Positions 17,494 to 26,908 of a DNA stretch of 64,000 nt are shown here, piece by piece. Origin of the DNA: Cobetia amphilecti (GTDB lineage: Bacteria; Pseudomonadota; Gammaproteobacteria; Pseudomonadales; Halomonadaceae); the NCBI RefSeq assembly GCF_030010415.1, contig NZ_JASCSA010000005.1. One strand, 5' to 3'. A program made the position numbers and the translations under genes. How positions within the stretch are numbered: the stretch's first letter is position 1; every line of letters begins with the position of its first letter. The notes under the pieces were generated by a model. It made no database searches. It worked only from the letters and a program-made list of their open reading frames with translations, and was not told the origin of the DNA.

Positions 17494-19700
17494 GCCGCCA
17501 CCTCCGCGTCAGTGGGCTGCGTGGTCGACGTCGCCAAGCCTTGCGTGGACGCTTCCAGTACCAGCGCCCGCGCCATCAGTTCCGCCAGATCCAGCACCTG
17601 GGGTTCGGCTTCACCGGCCGGAGCCACCACGCCTTCCAGCATCGCGGTGCACTGCGGGCAGCCGACCGCCACGACCTCGGCGCCGGTCTCGCGCACATCG
17701 CCCATGCGCATGTCGGGGATACGCTGCTTGCCGGGGATGTCCGTCACCGGCGCTCCACCACCGCCGCCACAGCAGCGTGAGCGGAAACCGGAGCGCTGCA
17801 TCTCGCGCACTTCCAGCCCCAGCGCCGCCAGCAAGCTACGTGGCGCCTCGAATTCACCGTTGTAGCGACCCAGATAGCAGGGGTCGTGCCAAGTGACCGC
17901 GCCGAGCGTCGCCAGTCTGGTGGCATCAAGGCTCAGGCGACCGGCCGCCAGCAGCTCGTTCATGTAGCTGGTGTGGTGGTTGACGAGGTAGTCGCCACCG
18001 AAGGCGGCATATTCGCGCCCCAGCACATGGAAACTGTGCGGATCGCAGGTGATGATGCGCGCGAAGCGATACTTCGACAGGGTGGCGATATTGCGGGTGG
18101 CCAGCGACTGGAAGGTCGCCTCATCCCCCAGGCGGCGCGCCACGTCGCCACTGTCACGTTCTTCCGCACCGAGGATGGCGAAATCCACCCTGGCGGCGCG
18201 CAGCACCTGCACGAAGGCGCGCAGCGTGCGCTGATTGCGCATGTCGAAGGCGCCATCGCCCAGCCACAGCAGCGCTTCCACCGGACGCGGATCACGCGCT
18301 GCCTCGCGGGCGGCCTGCAGCTCGGCGATGCGCGGCAGGTCGAGGTCCGCCGCCCAATGCAGACGCGCTTCGAGCGCGAAGCCGCCCGGATTGTCGGTGG
18401 CGATCAGGTTGTCGAGCACCTCGACACCCTTGCCCGGTGTCGCGCCCTGCTCCAGCGTCATGTGACGGCGCATGTCGACGATGGCATCGACGTGCTCGAT
18501 CATCATCGGGCACTCCTCGACGCAGGCACGACAGGTGGTGCAGGCCCACAGGGTTTCCGGCTCGACCAGTACCTTGAATTCGTGGATCAGCTTGTCGCCA
18601 TCTGTCGCCTCACCCGCAGCACCCGGTGCCGCCTTCATCTGGATCGGCCCAGAGGCAACGGTCTGGCTATCAGAGTCAACGGCCTGAGCTGCCGGGCGAG
18701 CATGCGGAGAGGCCCCGACGATGGTCTGCTGCGGGCCGCCGCCATGCTGGCCGGGCGCGCGCCTGGGCTCATCGCCCGGATAGGGCGAACCGGCGTAGGC
18801 GGCATCGCTGCCACCGGCCATGCCCACCACCATGTCCTGAATCAGTTTCTTGGGATTGAGCGGCTGACCGGCCGCGAACGCCGGGCACACCGCTTCACAG
18901 CGCCCGCATTGCACGCAGGCATCGAAGCCCAGCAGCTGACGCCAGTTGAAGTCGGACGGCTTGCCGACGCCCAGCGGTGCCTCGGGGTTGGTCAGGTCCA
19001 GCGGCAGCAGTGCGCTGTCGCGGATGCCGGCACTGTCACGGGTGCTGAAACGTGCCGGACGCCGATGGAAGGCCAGATGCAGCGCGCCGGCGAAGGCATG
19101 TTTCGTCGGCCCGGTGATGCGCGAGCCGCCGCCGGTCATGCCGACGATCATCTCGAGCAGTCCCCAGGCGATGCCCGCTACCAGCACCAGCCCAAGGATA
19201 CCGCCGGAGATCATGCCGCCGACGCCTTCCGGCAGCACCAGTGACAGACTCATCACGAACAGGCTTGCGGAGAACACCAGCAGGCTCTTGGGCAGACGCA
19301 TCCACGGGCCACGCGACAGGCGCGCCGGCGGGTCGAGGCGACGACGACGCACGAACAGCGCGCCACCGAACATCGCGCCACTGGCCAGCAGCAGCAAGAC
19401 GCCCAGCCAGGCGGAGTCGATGCCGAAGCCGTAGACCACCACCATCAGCAGCGCCGCGGCCACGAAACCACCCCCGGTGGCGACGTGGGTGTTGGCCATG
19501 TAGCGGTCCCGCGCGACCACGTGGTGCAGGTCCACCCCGTAGCGGCGCGGTACCTTGGCAAGGCTCGCGATCAGCTCTCCCACACTCATGGACGTGGCGT
19601 CCGCCCGCCCCTGGCGCCACAGACCAATACGTTTGACCGCGCCGAGGGCAGCCAGCGCCAGCGCGGTGAAGATCAATACCGACAAGATCGTGTCATTCAT
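17490..19700 (-). CDS. dgcB: Dimethylglycine demethylation protein DgcB (membrane Fe-S protein)
   Basis: A 736-residue protein with several N-terminal membrane segments, then a ferredoxin-like region with two 4Fe-4S motifs (CVQCGRCEAVCP and CTTCRACVEECP). The end has a CCG-type cysteine domain of the heterodisulfide-reductase kind (HDPCYLGRYN and SRCCGGGGG). It works with DgcA in oxidative demethylation of dimethylglycine to sarcosine. A low-complexity Gly/Ala/Pro linker of about 90 residues separates the two cluster motifs. The ATG at 19700 has GAGGG nine bases upstream; an in-frame GTG lies at 19709. The gene order matches the P. aeruginosa PA5398-PA5401 cluster as I recall it. Confidence 0.93.
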   Translation of the reverse strand: MNDTILSVLIFTALALAALGAVKRIGLWRQGRADATSMSVGELIASLAKVPRRYGVDLHHVVARDRYMANTHVATGGGFVAAALLMVVVYGFGIDSAWLGVLLLLASGAMFGGALFVRRRRLDPPARLSRGPWMRLPKSLLVFSASLFVMSLSLVLPEGVGGMISGGILGLVLVAGIAWGLLEMIVGMTGGGSRITGPTKHAFAGALHLAFHRRPARFSTRDSAGIRDSALLPLDLTNPEAPLGVGKPSDFNWRQLLGFDACVQCGRCEAVCPAFAAGQPLNPKKLIQDMVVGMAGGSDAAYAGSPYPGDEPRRAPGQHGGGPQQTIVGASPHARPAAQAVDSDSQTVASGPIQMKAAPGAAGEATDGDKLIHEFKVLVEPETLWACTTCRACVEECPMMIEHVDAIVDMRRHMTLEQGATPGKGVEVLDNLIATDNPGGFALEARLHWAADLDLPRIAELQAAREAARDPRPVEALLWLGDGAFDMRNQRTLRAFVQVLRAARVDFAILGAEERDSGDVARRLGDEATFQSLATRNIATLSKYRFARIITCDPHSFHVLGREYAAFGGDYLVNHHTSYMNELLAAGRLSLDATRLATLGAVTWHDPCYLGRYNGEFEAPRSLLAALGLEVREMQRSGFRSRCCGGGGGAPVTDIPGKQRIPDMRMGDVRETGAEVVAVGCPQCTAMLEGVVAPAGEAEPQVLDLAELMARALVLEASTQGLATSTTQPTDAEVAA

Positions 19701-19788
19701 GCTGCTCACCCTCTTTCTTCAAGCCCGCTGTCGACCGGACGACTGCCGAGCCGGCGCACAGGAGCAGCCGGCTCGGCAGATCACGTCA

Positions 19789-21867
19789 TCAGAAGTCCTT
19801 GCACAGACGCAGGGCGTCATAGATGGCGGCGTGGGTGTTGCGCGGTGCGTTGCAGTCACCGAGGCGGAACAGCAGGTAATCATTGCCTTCGGTGGCCTGG
19901 CTCAGGCACGGCTGCGGCTTGATGGCGTAGAGCGACTCGACGTCGATCTGGCCCTTGTTGAGCGAGCCGTCCTTGAAGGCGTAGTAGAGCGCCTCATCCG
20001 GGCGTACGCCGTTCTCGACCACGATCTGATCGACGACGCGCTCTTCCAGCGTGCCGGTGTATTCGTTCTCGAGCACCGCCACCAGGCCCTCGCCTTCGCG
20101 GTAGACCTCATGCAGCACCATGTCGGAGGTCATCACGACTTCCTTGGCATACAGGCTGCGGTAGTAGGTCGGGAAGGTGGTGCCGCCGACCGCCGCACCC
20201 GGCTTGATGTCGTCGGTGACGATCTCGACCCTGGCGCCCTTGTCGGCCAGATAGTCGGCCACCGAGACCCCGGAGAACTCGCAGATGCTGTCGTAGATCA
20301 GCACGTTGCTGCCCGGCGCGACGCGCCCGTCCAGCACGTCCCATGAGGAGACGATCAGGCTCTTGGCCGGGTCTTCGTCGTAGCCCCAGGACGCGAACTG
20401 GTCCATGAACGGACGACCGCCCACCGCGAGGATCACCACATCGCCGCGCAGGTCACGGATGGTGGCCTCATCGGCTCGGGTGCCGAGGCGCAGGTCAACC
20501 TTCAGGCGCGCAAGCTCCAGCTGATACCAGCGCGTGATACCGGCGATCTGATCCCGCTGCGGCGCCTTGGCCGCGATGGTGATCTGGCCGCCCAGCTCGT
20601 CACGGGCCTCGAACAGCGTCACGTCGTGGCCGCGTTCGGCGCACACGCGGGCTGCCTCCATGCCGGCCGGACCGCCGCCGACGATGACGACCTTGCGCAC
20701 CGGGCCGCTGGTCTTCTCGATCTGATGCGGCAGGCCCATGTATTCGCGCGAGGTGGCGGCATTCTGGATGCACAGCACGTCGAGGCCCTGATACTGGCGG
20801 TCGATGCAGTAGTTGGCGCCGACGCACTGCTTGATCTGGTCGAGCTGGCCCATCTTGATCTTGGCGATGATGTGCGGGTCGGCGATGTGGGCGCGGGTCA
20901 TGCCGACCATGTCGACATAGCCGCCTTCCAGAATGCGCTCGGCCTGGTTGGGGTCCTTGATGTTCTGGGCGTGGATCACCGGAATCGAGACGACTTCCTT
21001 GATGCCGGACGCCAGGTGCAGGAAGGGTTCCGGCGGGTAGGACATGTTGGGAATGACGTTGGCGAGGCTGTTGTGGGTATCACAGCCGGAGCCGATCACG
21101 CCGAAGAAGTCGAGCAGACCGGTGGCATCGTAATAGGCCGCGATCTGCTTCATGTCGTCGTGGGACAGGCCATCGGGATGGAATTCATCGCCACAGATGC
21201 GCATGCCGACCACGAAGTCGTCGCCGACCTCGGCGCGCACCGCCTTGAGCACCTCGAGGCCGAACTTCATGCGGCCCTCGAAGCTGCCGCCCCACTCATC
21301 GGTGCGCTTGTTGACGCGCGGGCTCCAGAACTGGTCGATCAGGTGCTGGTGCACGGCGGACAGCTCGACGCCGTCCAGGCCGCCTTCCTTGGCACGCCGC
21401 GCCGCCTGGGCGAAATCGGCGATGATGCGCTGGATCTCCTCCACCTCGATGGTCTTGCAGGTGGAGCGGTGTACCGGCTCGCGGATGCCGGACGGTGACA
21501 TCAGCGAGGTCCAGTCGAAGCCGTCCCAGCGCGAGCGACGGCCCATGTGGGTAATCTGGATCATGATCTTGCCGCCATGCTTGTGCACGGCATCGGCCAG
21601 ATTCTGGAAATGCGGAATGATGCGGTCGGTCGACAGATTGACGGAGCTCCACCAGCCCTGCGGGCTGTCGATGGAGACCACCGAGGAGCCACCACAGATG
21701 CACAGGCCACACCCGCCCTTGGCCTTCTCTTCGTAGTAGCGCACGTAGCGCTCGGTGGTCATGCCGCCATCGGTGGCATACACCTCGGCGTGGGCGGTAC
21801 TGACGACGCGGTTGCGGATGGTCAGCTTGCCGATCTCGATCGGCTGGAAGAGTGCGTCGAATGCCAT
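19789..21867 (-). CDS. dgcA: Dimethylglycine demethylation protein DgcA (FMN/Fe-S oxidoreductase)
   Basis: A 692-residue member of the trimethylamine dehydrogenase/old yellow enzyme family. The N-terminal TIM barrel has KLTIRNRVVSTAHAE and ICGDEFHPDGL. A 4Fe-4S/FMN junction follows (CVGANYCIDRQ, then LCIQNAA), and then a C-terminal FAD/NAD-type domain starts with VVIVGGGPAGMEAARVC. In Pseudomonas DgcA with DgcB converts dimethylglycine to sarcosine, releasing formaldehyde. GAGGAG eight bases before the ATG at 21867 fixes the start. The genes on both sides (DUF5943 upstream, dgcB downstream, 88 bases) are the known partners, which makes this assignment stronger than homology alone. Confidence 0.94.
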   Translation of the reverse strand: MAFDALFQPIEIGKLTIRNRVVSTAHAEVYATDGGMTTERYVRYYEEKAKGGCGLCICGGSSVVSIDSPQGWWSSVNLSTDRIIPHFQNLADAVHKHGGKIMIQITHMGRRSRWDGFDWTSLMSPSGIREPVHRSTCKTIEVEEIQRIIADFAQAARRAKEGGLDGVELSAVHQHLIDQFWSPRVNKRTDEWGGSFEGRMKFGLEVLKAVRAEVGDDFVVGMRICGDEFHPDGLSHDDMKQIAAYYDATGLLDFFGVIGSGCDTHNSLANVIPNMSYPPEPFLHLASGIKEVVSIPVIHAQNIKDPNQAERILEGGYVDMVGMTRAHIADPHIIAKIKMGQLDQIKQCVGANYCIDRQYQGLDVLCIQNAATSREYMGLPHQIEKTSGPVRKVVIVGGGPAGMEAARVCAERGHDVTLFEARDELGGQITIAAKAPQRDQIAGITRWYQLELARLKVDLRLGTRADEATIRDLRGDVVILAVGGRPFMDQFASWGYDEDPAKSLIVSSWDVLDGRVAPGSNVLIYDSICEFSGVSVADYLADKGARVEIVTDDIKPGAAVGGTTFPTYYRSLYAKEVVMTSDMVLHEVYREGEGLVAVLENEYTGTLEERVVDQIVVENGVRPDEALYYAFKDGSLNKGQIDVESLYAIKPQPCLSQATEGNDYLLFRLGDCNAPRNTHAAIYDALRLCKDF

Positions 21868-22145
21868 GGTGAGAGCTCCTCGCCGGGGAGAACGCCGCCT
21901 TGTCACGCTGGCCTGGCCTGCCCGCCGCCACGAGTCGTTGCTGGTGGCGGCGGGGTCGGCGTCAGGCGTCTTGCATGTCAGGAAAGGCGGCGCTCAGGCG
22001 TTGCGTTGTCGTTGTTGTGGGTGGTGAGTGTCGTGACAGAGAGATGATCGGGCAGCCGGCTTGTGCTGTTGCCTTTTGCCTGGGCCGGGCCTGGGCCTTG
22101 GCCTTGGCCCGAGCCATGGAATAGAGAGTGGCGGATCCGAAAACG

Positions 22146-22682
22146 TCACACTGTTCCGGGAGCGACCTCGAAATACCCCACGTCACAGCCTTCCTCACCG
22201 CCGCTCTGGGTCTGGACGGCGACGGTGCGCAGCTCGCTGCCACGCGCAGCCAGAATCTGGTCCATCGCGCCGGCGAACCAGCCGGTGAACATGTACTCGA
22301 GCTTGGTACCTGTCTTGCCCTGCTGATAGACGAAGCAGGAGTGTTCCAGGCGCACCTTGCAGGTACCGCGCTCCAGATCGATCTCCTCGGTGATGAACAG
22401 GCCCCAGCCGCGCTGCGACAGACGCTTCATGTAGTGCTCGAAGACTTCCACGCCGACCAGGCCATGCAGCTCGGCTTCCTTCTCGCACCAGTGCCAGGCG
22501 CTCTTGTAGCCGGCGTGATAGAGAATCTCGGCGTATTTCTCCACGCCCAGCGCCTCTTCCACCGCGACATGGTTGTTGATGAAGAAGTGGCGCGGCACGT
22601 ACAGCATCGGCAGCGCATCGGACGTCCAGACGCCAGTCTCGCTATCCACTTCGATCGGCAGTTCAGGGGCCATCTTGCTCAT
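22146..22682 (-). CDS. DUF5943 protein of the dimethylglycine cluster
   Basis: A 178-residue soluble protein, equivalent in position and type to the PA5397 protein of the Pseudomonas dgc cluster. It begins MSKMAPELPIEVDSETG and has the segments MLYVPRHFFINNH and EHYMKRLSQRGWG. It resembles 4-vinyl-reductase/V4R-like small-molecule-binding folds, but the role is unknown. GGAGG eight bases before the ATG at 22682 sets the start. It lies between the dipeptidase and dgcA in the same direction. A 14-bp tandem repeat stands just upstream. Confidence 0.88.
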   Translation of the reverse strand: MSKMAPELPIEVDSETGVWTSDALPMLYVPRHFFINNHVAVEEALGVEKYAEILYHAGYKSAWHWCEKEAELHGLVGVEVFEHYMKRLSQRGWGLFITEEIDLERGTCKVRLEHSCFVYQQGKTGTKLEYMFTGWFAGAMDQILAARGSELRTVAVQTQSGGEEGCDVGYFEVAPGTV

Positions 22683-22718
22683 GTCGGTGTCCTCCAAAGG
22701 GGGCTTGAGGGAATTGCA

Positions 22719-22760
22719 AAAGAGAGATCAGGAAAGAGAGATCAAGTAAGAGCGATCAAG
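22719..22760. repeat. 14-bp tandem repeat upstream of the DUF5943 gene
   Basis: Three contiguous units of the type AAAGAGAGATCAAG (22719, 22733, 22747). They lie inside the operon, between the dipeptidase stop and the next ribosome site. Confidence 0.88.
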
Positions 22761-22781
22761 AAAAGGCACAGGCAGCCAGAC

Positions 22782-23795
22782 TCAGCCGCCCCAGACATTT
22801 TCCAGCGTGCGCAGCCAGTTCTCGCCCATGATCTTGCGCACCTGATGCTCGCTCATGCCGCGACGCAGCAGCGCCTCGGTCAGATTGGGGAACTCACCGA
22901 TGGTGCGGATGCCTTCCGGATTGACGATCTTGCCGAAGTTGGTGAGACGACGGGCGTAGCCCTTGTCGTGGGTCAGCCACTCGAAGAAGTCCTGGCCGTG
23001 GCCCTGGGTGAAATCGGTGCCGATGCCGATGGCATCCTCGCCGACCAGGTTCATCACGTATTCGATGGCCTCGACGTAGTCGTCGACGGTGGCGTTGACG
23101 CCGGCCTTGAGGAAGGGGGTGAACATGGTGACGCCGACGAAACCGCCGTGTTCGGCGATGAAGCGCAGCTCGGCATCGGACTTGTTGCGCGGGTGGTCCT
23201 TGAGACCGGCCGGCGCGCAGTGGGAATAGCAGACAGGTACCTTGGATTCGAGGATGACTTCCTCGGAGGTCTTCGAGCCGACGTGGGAGAGATCACACAT
23301 CACGCCGACGCGGTTCATCTCGGCGACCATCTCGCGGCCGAAGCCGGACAGGCCGCCGTCGCGCTCGTAGCAGCCGGTGCCGACCAGATTCTGGGTGTTG
23401 TAGCACATCTGCACGATGCCCACGCCGAGCTGCTTGAAGACATCGACATAGCCGATCTGGTCTTCATAGGCGTTGGCATTCTGGAAGCCGTAGATGATGC
23501 CGGTCTTGCCGGCGGCCTTGGCGGCGCGGATGTCGGCGGCCGTGCGCGCCACGCAGACCAGATCACTGCTCTCGGCGATCAGCTGGTTGCTCTTGACGAT
23601 GTTGTTGACGGTCGCCTGGAAGCCTTCCCAGACCGAGACAGTGCAGTTGGCAGCGGTCAGACCGCCCTTGCGCATGTCCTCGAACAGCTCGCGCTGCCAC
23701 TTGGCGATCACCAGACCATCGATGACGATGCTGTCATCGTGCAGGGCGCGGGCCGCATCGGACCCACCGAAGGAGGAGGAGAATTCGGACATCAT
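22782..23795 (-). CDS. Membrane dipeptidase (peptidase M19 family) of the dimethylglycine cluster
   Basis: A 337-residue renal-dipeptidase-like metalloenzyme. Zinc-site motifs are visible: DGLVI in place of the usual DGH near residue 27, then MCDLSHVG and YSHCAP for the conserved histidines. A Pseudomonas homologue (PA5396) is first in the dgc cluster, and this one is likewise first in the leftward operon. The physiological substrate is unknown; D-amino dipeptides or a betaine-derived amide are possible. Two ATGs stand side by side (23795 and 23792), with GGAG four or seven bases before. It has no signal peptide, so it is expected in the cytoplasm. Confidence 0.9.
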   Translation of the reverse strand: MMSEFSSSFGGSDAARALHDDSIVIDGLVIAKWQRELFEDMRKGGLTAANCTVSVWEGFQATVNNIVKSNQLIAESSDLVCVARTAADIRAAKAAGKTGIIYGFQNANAYEDQIGYVDVFKQLGVGIVQMCYNTQNLVGTGCYERDGGLSGFGREMVAEMNRVGVMCDLSHVGSKTSEEVILESKVPVCYSHCAPAGLKDHPRNKSDAELRFIAEHGGFVGVTMFTPFLKAGVNATVDDYVEAIEYVMNLVGEDAIGIGTDFTQGHGQDFFEWLTHDKGYARRLTNFGKIVNPEGIRTIGEFPNLTEALLRRGMSEHQVRKIMGENWLRTLENVWGG

Positions 23796-23961
23796 GTCGC
23801 TCCGGCGCTGGGCAGGCGGCTCTGGAAGTCAGGTCACTGCCCGTACCCGGCGGACAGGGCCTGCCGGAACACGATCTCCAGCAGGCTGTGCCAGCATAGT
23901 CCTGCCCTCTTTCCCCTCTGACGCCAGATGCGACCCGTGGCTATCGAATCGCGTCAGGGCT

Positions 23962-23978
23962 GTCGTTTCTGAAACGAC
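23962..23978. promoter_or_regulatory. 17-bp palindrome upstream of the dimethylglycine operon
   Basis: GTCGTTTCTGAAACGAC is a perfect inverted repeat with one central base, about 170 bases upstream of the dipeptidase start and touching the mtgA terminator. It could be an operator or simply a second hairpin of the terminator. Confidence 0.35.
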
Positions 23979-24010
23979 GACGCCCCGACTCGAGAGAGCC
24001 GGGGCGTCGT
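23977..24010 (-). terminator. Hairpin terminator of mtgA
   Basis: An 11-bp stem ACGACGCCCCG with its complement, 12-base loop, 31 bases past the mtgA stop. It is followed in the leftward direction by a CGTTTC run. Confidence 0.75.
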
Positions 24011-24040
24011 GGGACAGCCGATGGTGTACCGTCAGGCCGG

Positions 24041-24904
24041 TCAATGCGCGGGGGACAGCTCCTTGAGCGAAGGCAGCAGGTCCCAGCTCAGCCAGCCACG
24101 CGGCTGCTCCAGACGCTTCAAGTAGCCCATGCCGAGATTGTTCATCTGACGGCGCGTCCAGCTGGCGCGGCGCTGGATATAGGCCGAGGGCTTGCCGGCA
24201 TTGAAGCGGATCGGGTTGGGCAATACCGCCGCCAGCAGACTGGCCTGGTAGGCGGAAAGGCTGGCGGCATCGGTATTGAAGTGATGCTCGGCCGCGGCCT
24301 CGACGCCGAAGACCCCCGGCCCCCATTCGGCGACATTCAGATAGACCTCGAGAATGCGCTCCTTGGGCCAGATCACTTCGATCAGGATGGTGAACCAGAC
24401 CTCCAGCCCCTTGCGCACCCAGCTGCGCCCGTTCCACAGGAAGACATTCTTGGCGGTCTGCTGGCTGATGGTACTGGCGCCGCGCAGACGCTCACCGGCC
24501 AGCCGCGCATCGATGGCCTTGACGATCTGATCGACATCGAAGCCGTAGTGATCGGGGAATTTCTGGTCTTCCGAGGCGATCACCGCCAGACGGGCATTGT
24601 TGGAAATCTGCTCCATCGGCACCCAGTCATGCTGCAGCGCCATCGGCTCGCCGGTGACCAGGCCATAGCCCCACTTCTCGAGCATCACCATCGACACCGG
24701 CAGCGGCACGAAGCGCAGCAATACCACCAGGCCGATGCAGGCCACCATCCAGCAGGCGACGACCTTGAATGCCCACACCGCCAGCCAGCGCAGACGCTCC
24801 ATCGGGCGCATGCCGGCACGCGGCGCCGGGCGGCGTGTCGCCCCGCGCCGAGCACCCGCCACACGCTCCGTGCCTTCCTGCCTGCGTTGCTGTCCTCGTG
24901 CCAT
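24041..24904 (-). CDS. mtgA: Monofunctional biosynthetic peptidoglycan transglycosylase
   Basis: A 287-residue inner-membrane glycosyltransferase (GT51) that polymerises lipid II into glycan strands. A single N-terminal membrane anchor (about residues 45-60) is followed by the GT51 signature: ASEDQKFPDHYGFD with the catalytic Glu, then RGASTISQQTAKN and KERILEVYLNVAEWG. Family members are usually about 240 residues. This one has a 30-residue Arg-rich N-terminal extension if the ATG at 24904 (AGGGG ten bases upstream) is used. Alternatives are 24943 and 24811, and none is clearly best. It is a single-gene unit with no link to its neighbours. Confidence 0.92.
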   Translation of the reverse strand: MARGQQRRQEGTERVAGARRGATRRPAPRAGMRPMERLRWLAVWAFKVVACWMVACIGLVVLLRFVPLPVSMVMLEKWGYGLVTGEPMALQHDWVPMEQISNNARLAVIASEDQKFPDHYGFDVDQIVKAIDARLAGERLRGASTISQQTAKNVFLWNGRSWVRKGLEVWFTILIEVIWPKERILEVYLNVAEWGPGVFGVEAAAEHHFNTDAASLSAYQASLLAAVLPNPIRFNAGKPSAYIQRRASWTRRQMNNLGMGYLKRLEQPRGWLSWDLLPSLKELSPAH

Positions 24905-25030
24905 CCCTTGCCGTCCCCTGTCGTGCGTGTCGTGGCGCGTCATTCCGCCACCGAGCCATTGTCGTGTCAGCTACTGCTTCCTGGTGCCTTCGAGTGTACC
25001 AGAGCGTGCCAGTGGCTCCTGTGAAAACGA

Positions 25031-25061
25031 CAACGCCCCTGCCGGAGCGGCAGAGGCGTTG
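25031..25061 (-). terminator. Hairpin terminator of the GbdR-type gene
   Basis: A 13-bp stem CAACGCCCCTGCC / GGCAGAGGCGTTG with one mismatch, 35 bases past the stop. Leftward transcription then meets a TCGTTTTC run. Confidence 0.75.
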
Positions 25062-25095
25062 GATGTTGCGGGAAGCTGCTGTCAGTCGGCAGGCG

Positions 25096-26337
25096 TCAGC
25101 CCTGCAGGCGCACGCTGGCGTAGGTCGGCTCACCGCGCGCATTGGCCAGTGCCAGAATCGCCGAGGAGACGGGGGACTCGCTGGCCGGTTGCAGGGGCGC
25201 ATTGCCGACCATGCTCTGACCGATCGACTGGTGCAGCAGCCCTTCCAGACTGGCGACTCCGGTCAGCTGATGGTCGCCATCGGCGCGACACGGCACCTCC
25301 AGCACGCTGACACTGCGCTCGCCACCGATGCGCTCATCACGCGGCGGCATGCCGAAGTACTCGCGGTAGCACTTGGAGAAGTGCGGCGTGGACACGAAGC
25401 CACAGGCCGAGGCCACCTCGATGATCGACAGCGCCGTCTGCTTGAGCAGCTGACGCGCGCGGGTCAGGCGCAGCTTGAGGTAGTAGCGCGACGGCGAACA
25501 GTGCAGATACCGCTGGAACAGCCGCTCCAGCTGACGGCGCGAGACATCGACATAGTGCGCCAGCTCGTCCAGGCCGATGGGCTCTTCCAGATTGGCCTCC
25601 ATCAGCGCGACGATTTCCAGAAGCTTGGGCTGGGTGGTGCCCAGCACATGCTTGAGCGGCACGCGCTGCTGGTCCTGCTCGCCACGTACGCGATCACAGA
25701 TGAACATCTCGGAGATGCCCGCCGCCAGCTCGCGGCCATGCTCGCGACCGATCATGGTCAGCATCATGTCCATCGGCGCGGTACCGCCGGAGGCCGTGGC
25801 GCGGTCCTGATCGATGGAGAACAGTCGTGTGGTCAGCGGCACGCGCGGGAAGGCTTCCTGCATCGCGGCCAGGCACTCCCAGTGGATGCTGGTCTCATGG
25901 CCTTCGAGCAGCCCTGCCTGGGCCAGCGCCCAGCTGCCGGTGCAGACGGCACCCAGCTTGCGGCCGGCACGTGCCTGGGCCTGCAGCCAGCTGACATGCG
26001 GGCGATGCACGGAGCGCTGAATGCCGACTCCACCGCACACGATGACGATATCCAGCGGCGGGCAGGCCTCGGTGGAGGTATCGGGCGTGACCTGCAGGCC
26101 ATCGCTGGCGCGCACGGGGGCGCCTTCCAGCGTCACGGTATACCAGCGGTACAGCTCGCGTCCGGCCAGCTGATTGGCCATGCGCAGCGGTTCCACCGCC
26201 GAGGCCAGCGAGATGAGCGTGAAGCTGTCGAGCAGCAGGAAGCCGATGGTCTGCGGCTGGCGCGTCTCGCCGGCCATTCCTGCAGCGGATGAGTGAGCTT
26301 CGTACGGGCGGGCGAAACGGCCACTGGTCAATGCCAT
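25096..26337 (-). CDS. gbdR: GbdR-type AraC regulator with glutaminase-like sensor domain
   Basis: A 413-residue transcription activator. The N-terminal half is a DJ-1/PfpI-like (class I glutamine amidotransferase-like) sensor domain with IGFLLLDSFTLISLASAVEP and GAVCTGSWALAQAGLL. The C-terminal third is an AraC HTH domain (LDELAHYVDVSRRQLERLF, then IIEVASACGFVSTPHFSKCY). In Pseudomonas GbdR senses glycine betaine and dimethylglycine and activates the dgc and gbc genes. Its place beside the dgc operon supports the same role. The tail after residue 330 or so is longer than the minimal family and has no motif I know. The ATG at 26337 has AGGA eight bases upstream. GlxA-family members with other ligands look similar, so the effector is inferred. 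Confidence 0.88.
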   Translation of the reverse strand: MALTSGRFARPYEAHSSAAGMAGETRQPQTIGFLLLDSFTLISLASAVEPLRMANQLAGRELYRWYTVTLEGAPVRASDGLQVTPDTSTEACPPLDIVIVCGGVGIQRSVHRPHVSWLQAQARAGRKLGAVCTGSWALAQAGLLEGHETSIHWECLAAMQEAFPRVPLTTRLFSIDQDRATASGGTAPMDMMLTMIGREHGRELAAGISEMFICDRVRGEQDQQRVPLKHVLGTTQPKLLEIVALMEANLEEPIGLDELAHYVDVSRRQLERLFQRYLHCSPSRYYLKLRLTRARQLLKQTALSIIEVASACGFVSTPHFSKCYREYFGMPPRDERIGGERSVSVLEVPCRADGDHQLTGVASLEGLLHQSIGQSMVGNAPLQPASESPVSSAILALANARGEPTYASVRLQG

Positions 26338-26785
26338 GAGGGGAGTCCTTCTCTATATCTGCTTGAGTGGCAGACCGGGGCCTCGTGGTGCCCTCTCCCG
26401 TGGCCTGATGAGGCCGGCGGGGGTCCGCAGTATTATCGTTATTGGGTCTCAGCAGGGAGCGAACCTTGGGGGGTCAGCTCCAGCAGCGACAACATCGGCG
26501 ATCGGTCCCATCAGGGGGAGGTCAATAAGCGACCTCTGCAATTCCGATAGCGTCAGGGATGTCGTGATTCACTGCCTGGACGTCGTGCGTTGTCCACCTC
26601 TCGACAGTAAACCATCGCGCCTGCCTGGCGCAGTGACTTTATCGCCGCTGTGCAGCAAATCATCGTTGCCGTACGGCACAGAATAACGCCTGAGTTGGCT
26701 ACCACTGACGCAGCATAAGCAAACGCCACCAAAACGGGCTTTCATGCCTGAAGGTTCTGAAAAACTCTGCTTCTCATGACGAAAA

Positions 26786-26829
26786 AACGACAGTCCCGCT
26801 ATCCATCAATCGATAGCGGGACTGTCGTT
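26786..26829 (-). terminator. Long perfect hairpin downstream of fghA
   Basis: An 18-bp perfect stem AACGACAGTCCCGCTATC with its complement and an eight-base loop. A run of six A (26782-26787) on one side reads as T in leftward transcripts from fghA. Confidence 0.85.
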
Positions 26830-26908
26830 TCTGTCTTTCACGCAGTGTCTCTGCTCGGCGAGCGATCAGCTGCGACTGGCGCTTTCATACCTCAACGCCT
26901 GAGGCTCA

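Noticed and set aside
22128..23921. A 597-codon + strand frame
   Set aside because: Antisense to the dipeptidase and DUF5943 genes; low-information Ala/Asp/Val-rich translation typical of a shadow frame.
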